A DNA stretch of 5,185 nucleotides from Candidatus Eiseniibacteriota bacterium (GTDB lineage: Bacteria > Joyebacterota > Joyebacteria > Joyebacterales > Joyebacteraceae). The stretch's first letter is position 1. The number at the start of each line of letters is the position of its first letter. The DNA is taken from positions 1 through 5,185 of the forward strand of contig DAOWCM010000162.1 of assembly GCA_030639555.1 (NCBI GenBank), given 5' to 3'. The notes under the pieces were generated by a model. The model saw only the letters and a program-made list of their open reading frames with translations, ran no database searches and was not told the DNA's origin. A program made the position numbers and the translations under genes. Of this stretch, positions 5,173 through 5,185 are shown one piece after another.

Positions 5173-5185
5173 GTGCTCGCAACGA

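Larger units (their letters stand above)
4895..5185. other. 291-nt region upstream of the gene run with no supported gene
   Basis: No convincing coding region is visible on either strand. It contains a candidate promoter (5102-5130), two GC-rich hairpins (4958-4976 and 5157-5172), a 10-nt direct repeat (4914-4935) and the ribosome site of the 181-aa gene. A minus-strand frame in phase with the 181-aa gene is open to 5092 but reads as low-complexity Arg/Ser/Gly sequence, so I treat it as untranslated leader. Any gene further upstream lies outside the window. Confidence 0.6.

Overview
The window holds seven genes, all on the minus strand and all pointing toward position 1. They encode a soluble, iron-sulfur-rich NAD(P)H dehydrogenase module (NuoE, NuoF and a short NuoG-like subunit) that leads directly into a HdrA-type flavoprotein, which runs off the window. 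The DNA is GC-rich (around 60% by eye). Ribosome binding sites are bacterial, and spacing in the second half of the run is operon-tight. The genes fit an anaerobic bacterium, possibly from a little-studied high-GC lineage, that handles NAD(P)H, ferredoxin and thiol/disulfide electrons in the cytoplasm. The phylum cannot be fixed from this sequence.

Layout in transcription order (right to left): 5185-4895 has no supported gene; it holds a candidate sigma70-type promoter and a roughly 200-nt leader with a hairpin and a short direct repeat. 4894-4349 encodes an unrecognised 181-residue protein rich in Cys pairs. 4270-3944 encodes a DRTGG-domain protein of the kind found next to [FeFe]-hydrogenase genes. 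3826-3443 encodes an HndB-like thioredoxin-fold ferredoxin. 3362-2481 encodes NuoE with an N-terminal response-regulator-like domain that has lost every phosphorylation residue. 2484-919 encodes NuoF with two C-terminal [4Fe-4S] clusters. 911-273 encodes a NuoG-like Fe-S subunit. 258-1 encodes the N-terminus of HdrA.

How the parts fit: NuoF (FMN, NAD(P)H site, N3-type cluster) would exchange electrons with NAD(P)H. NuoE, the HndB-like protein, NuoF's ferredoxin tail and the NuoG-like subunit would form a wire of [2Fe-2S] and [4Fe-4S] clusters. HdrA, whose family carries a bifurcating FAD, would be the partner at the far end. No H-cluster, molybdopterin or membrane subunit is present in the window, so the final electron partner is unknown and may be encoded beyond position 1.

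The most unusual points are: (1) the pseudo-receiver domain fused to NuoE; (2) a perfect 10-bp hairpin lying exactly between a Shine-Dalgarno sequence and the start codon of the hndB-like gene; (3) hairpins in every long intergenic gap, while the core genes nuoE-nuoF-nuoG-like-hdrA are tightly packed; and (4) the unknown Cys-rich first gene.
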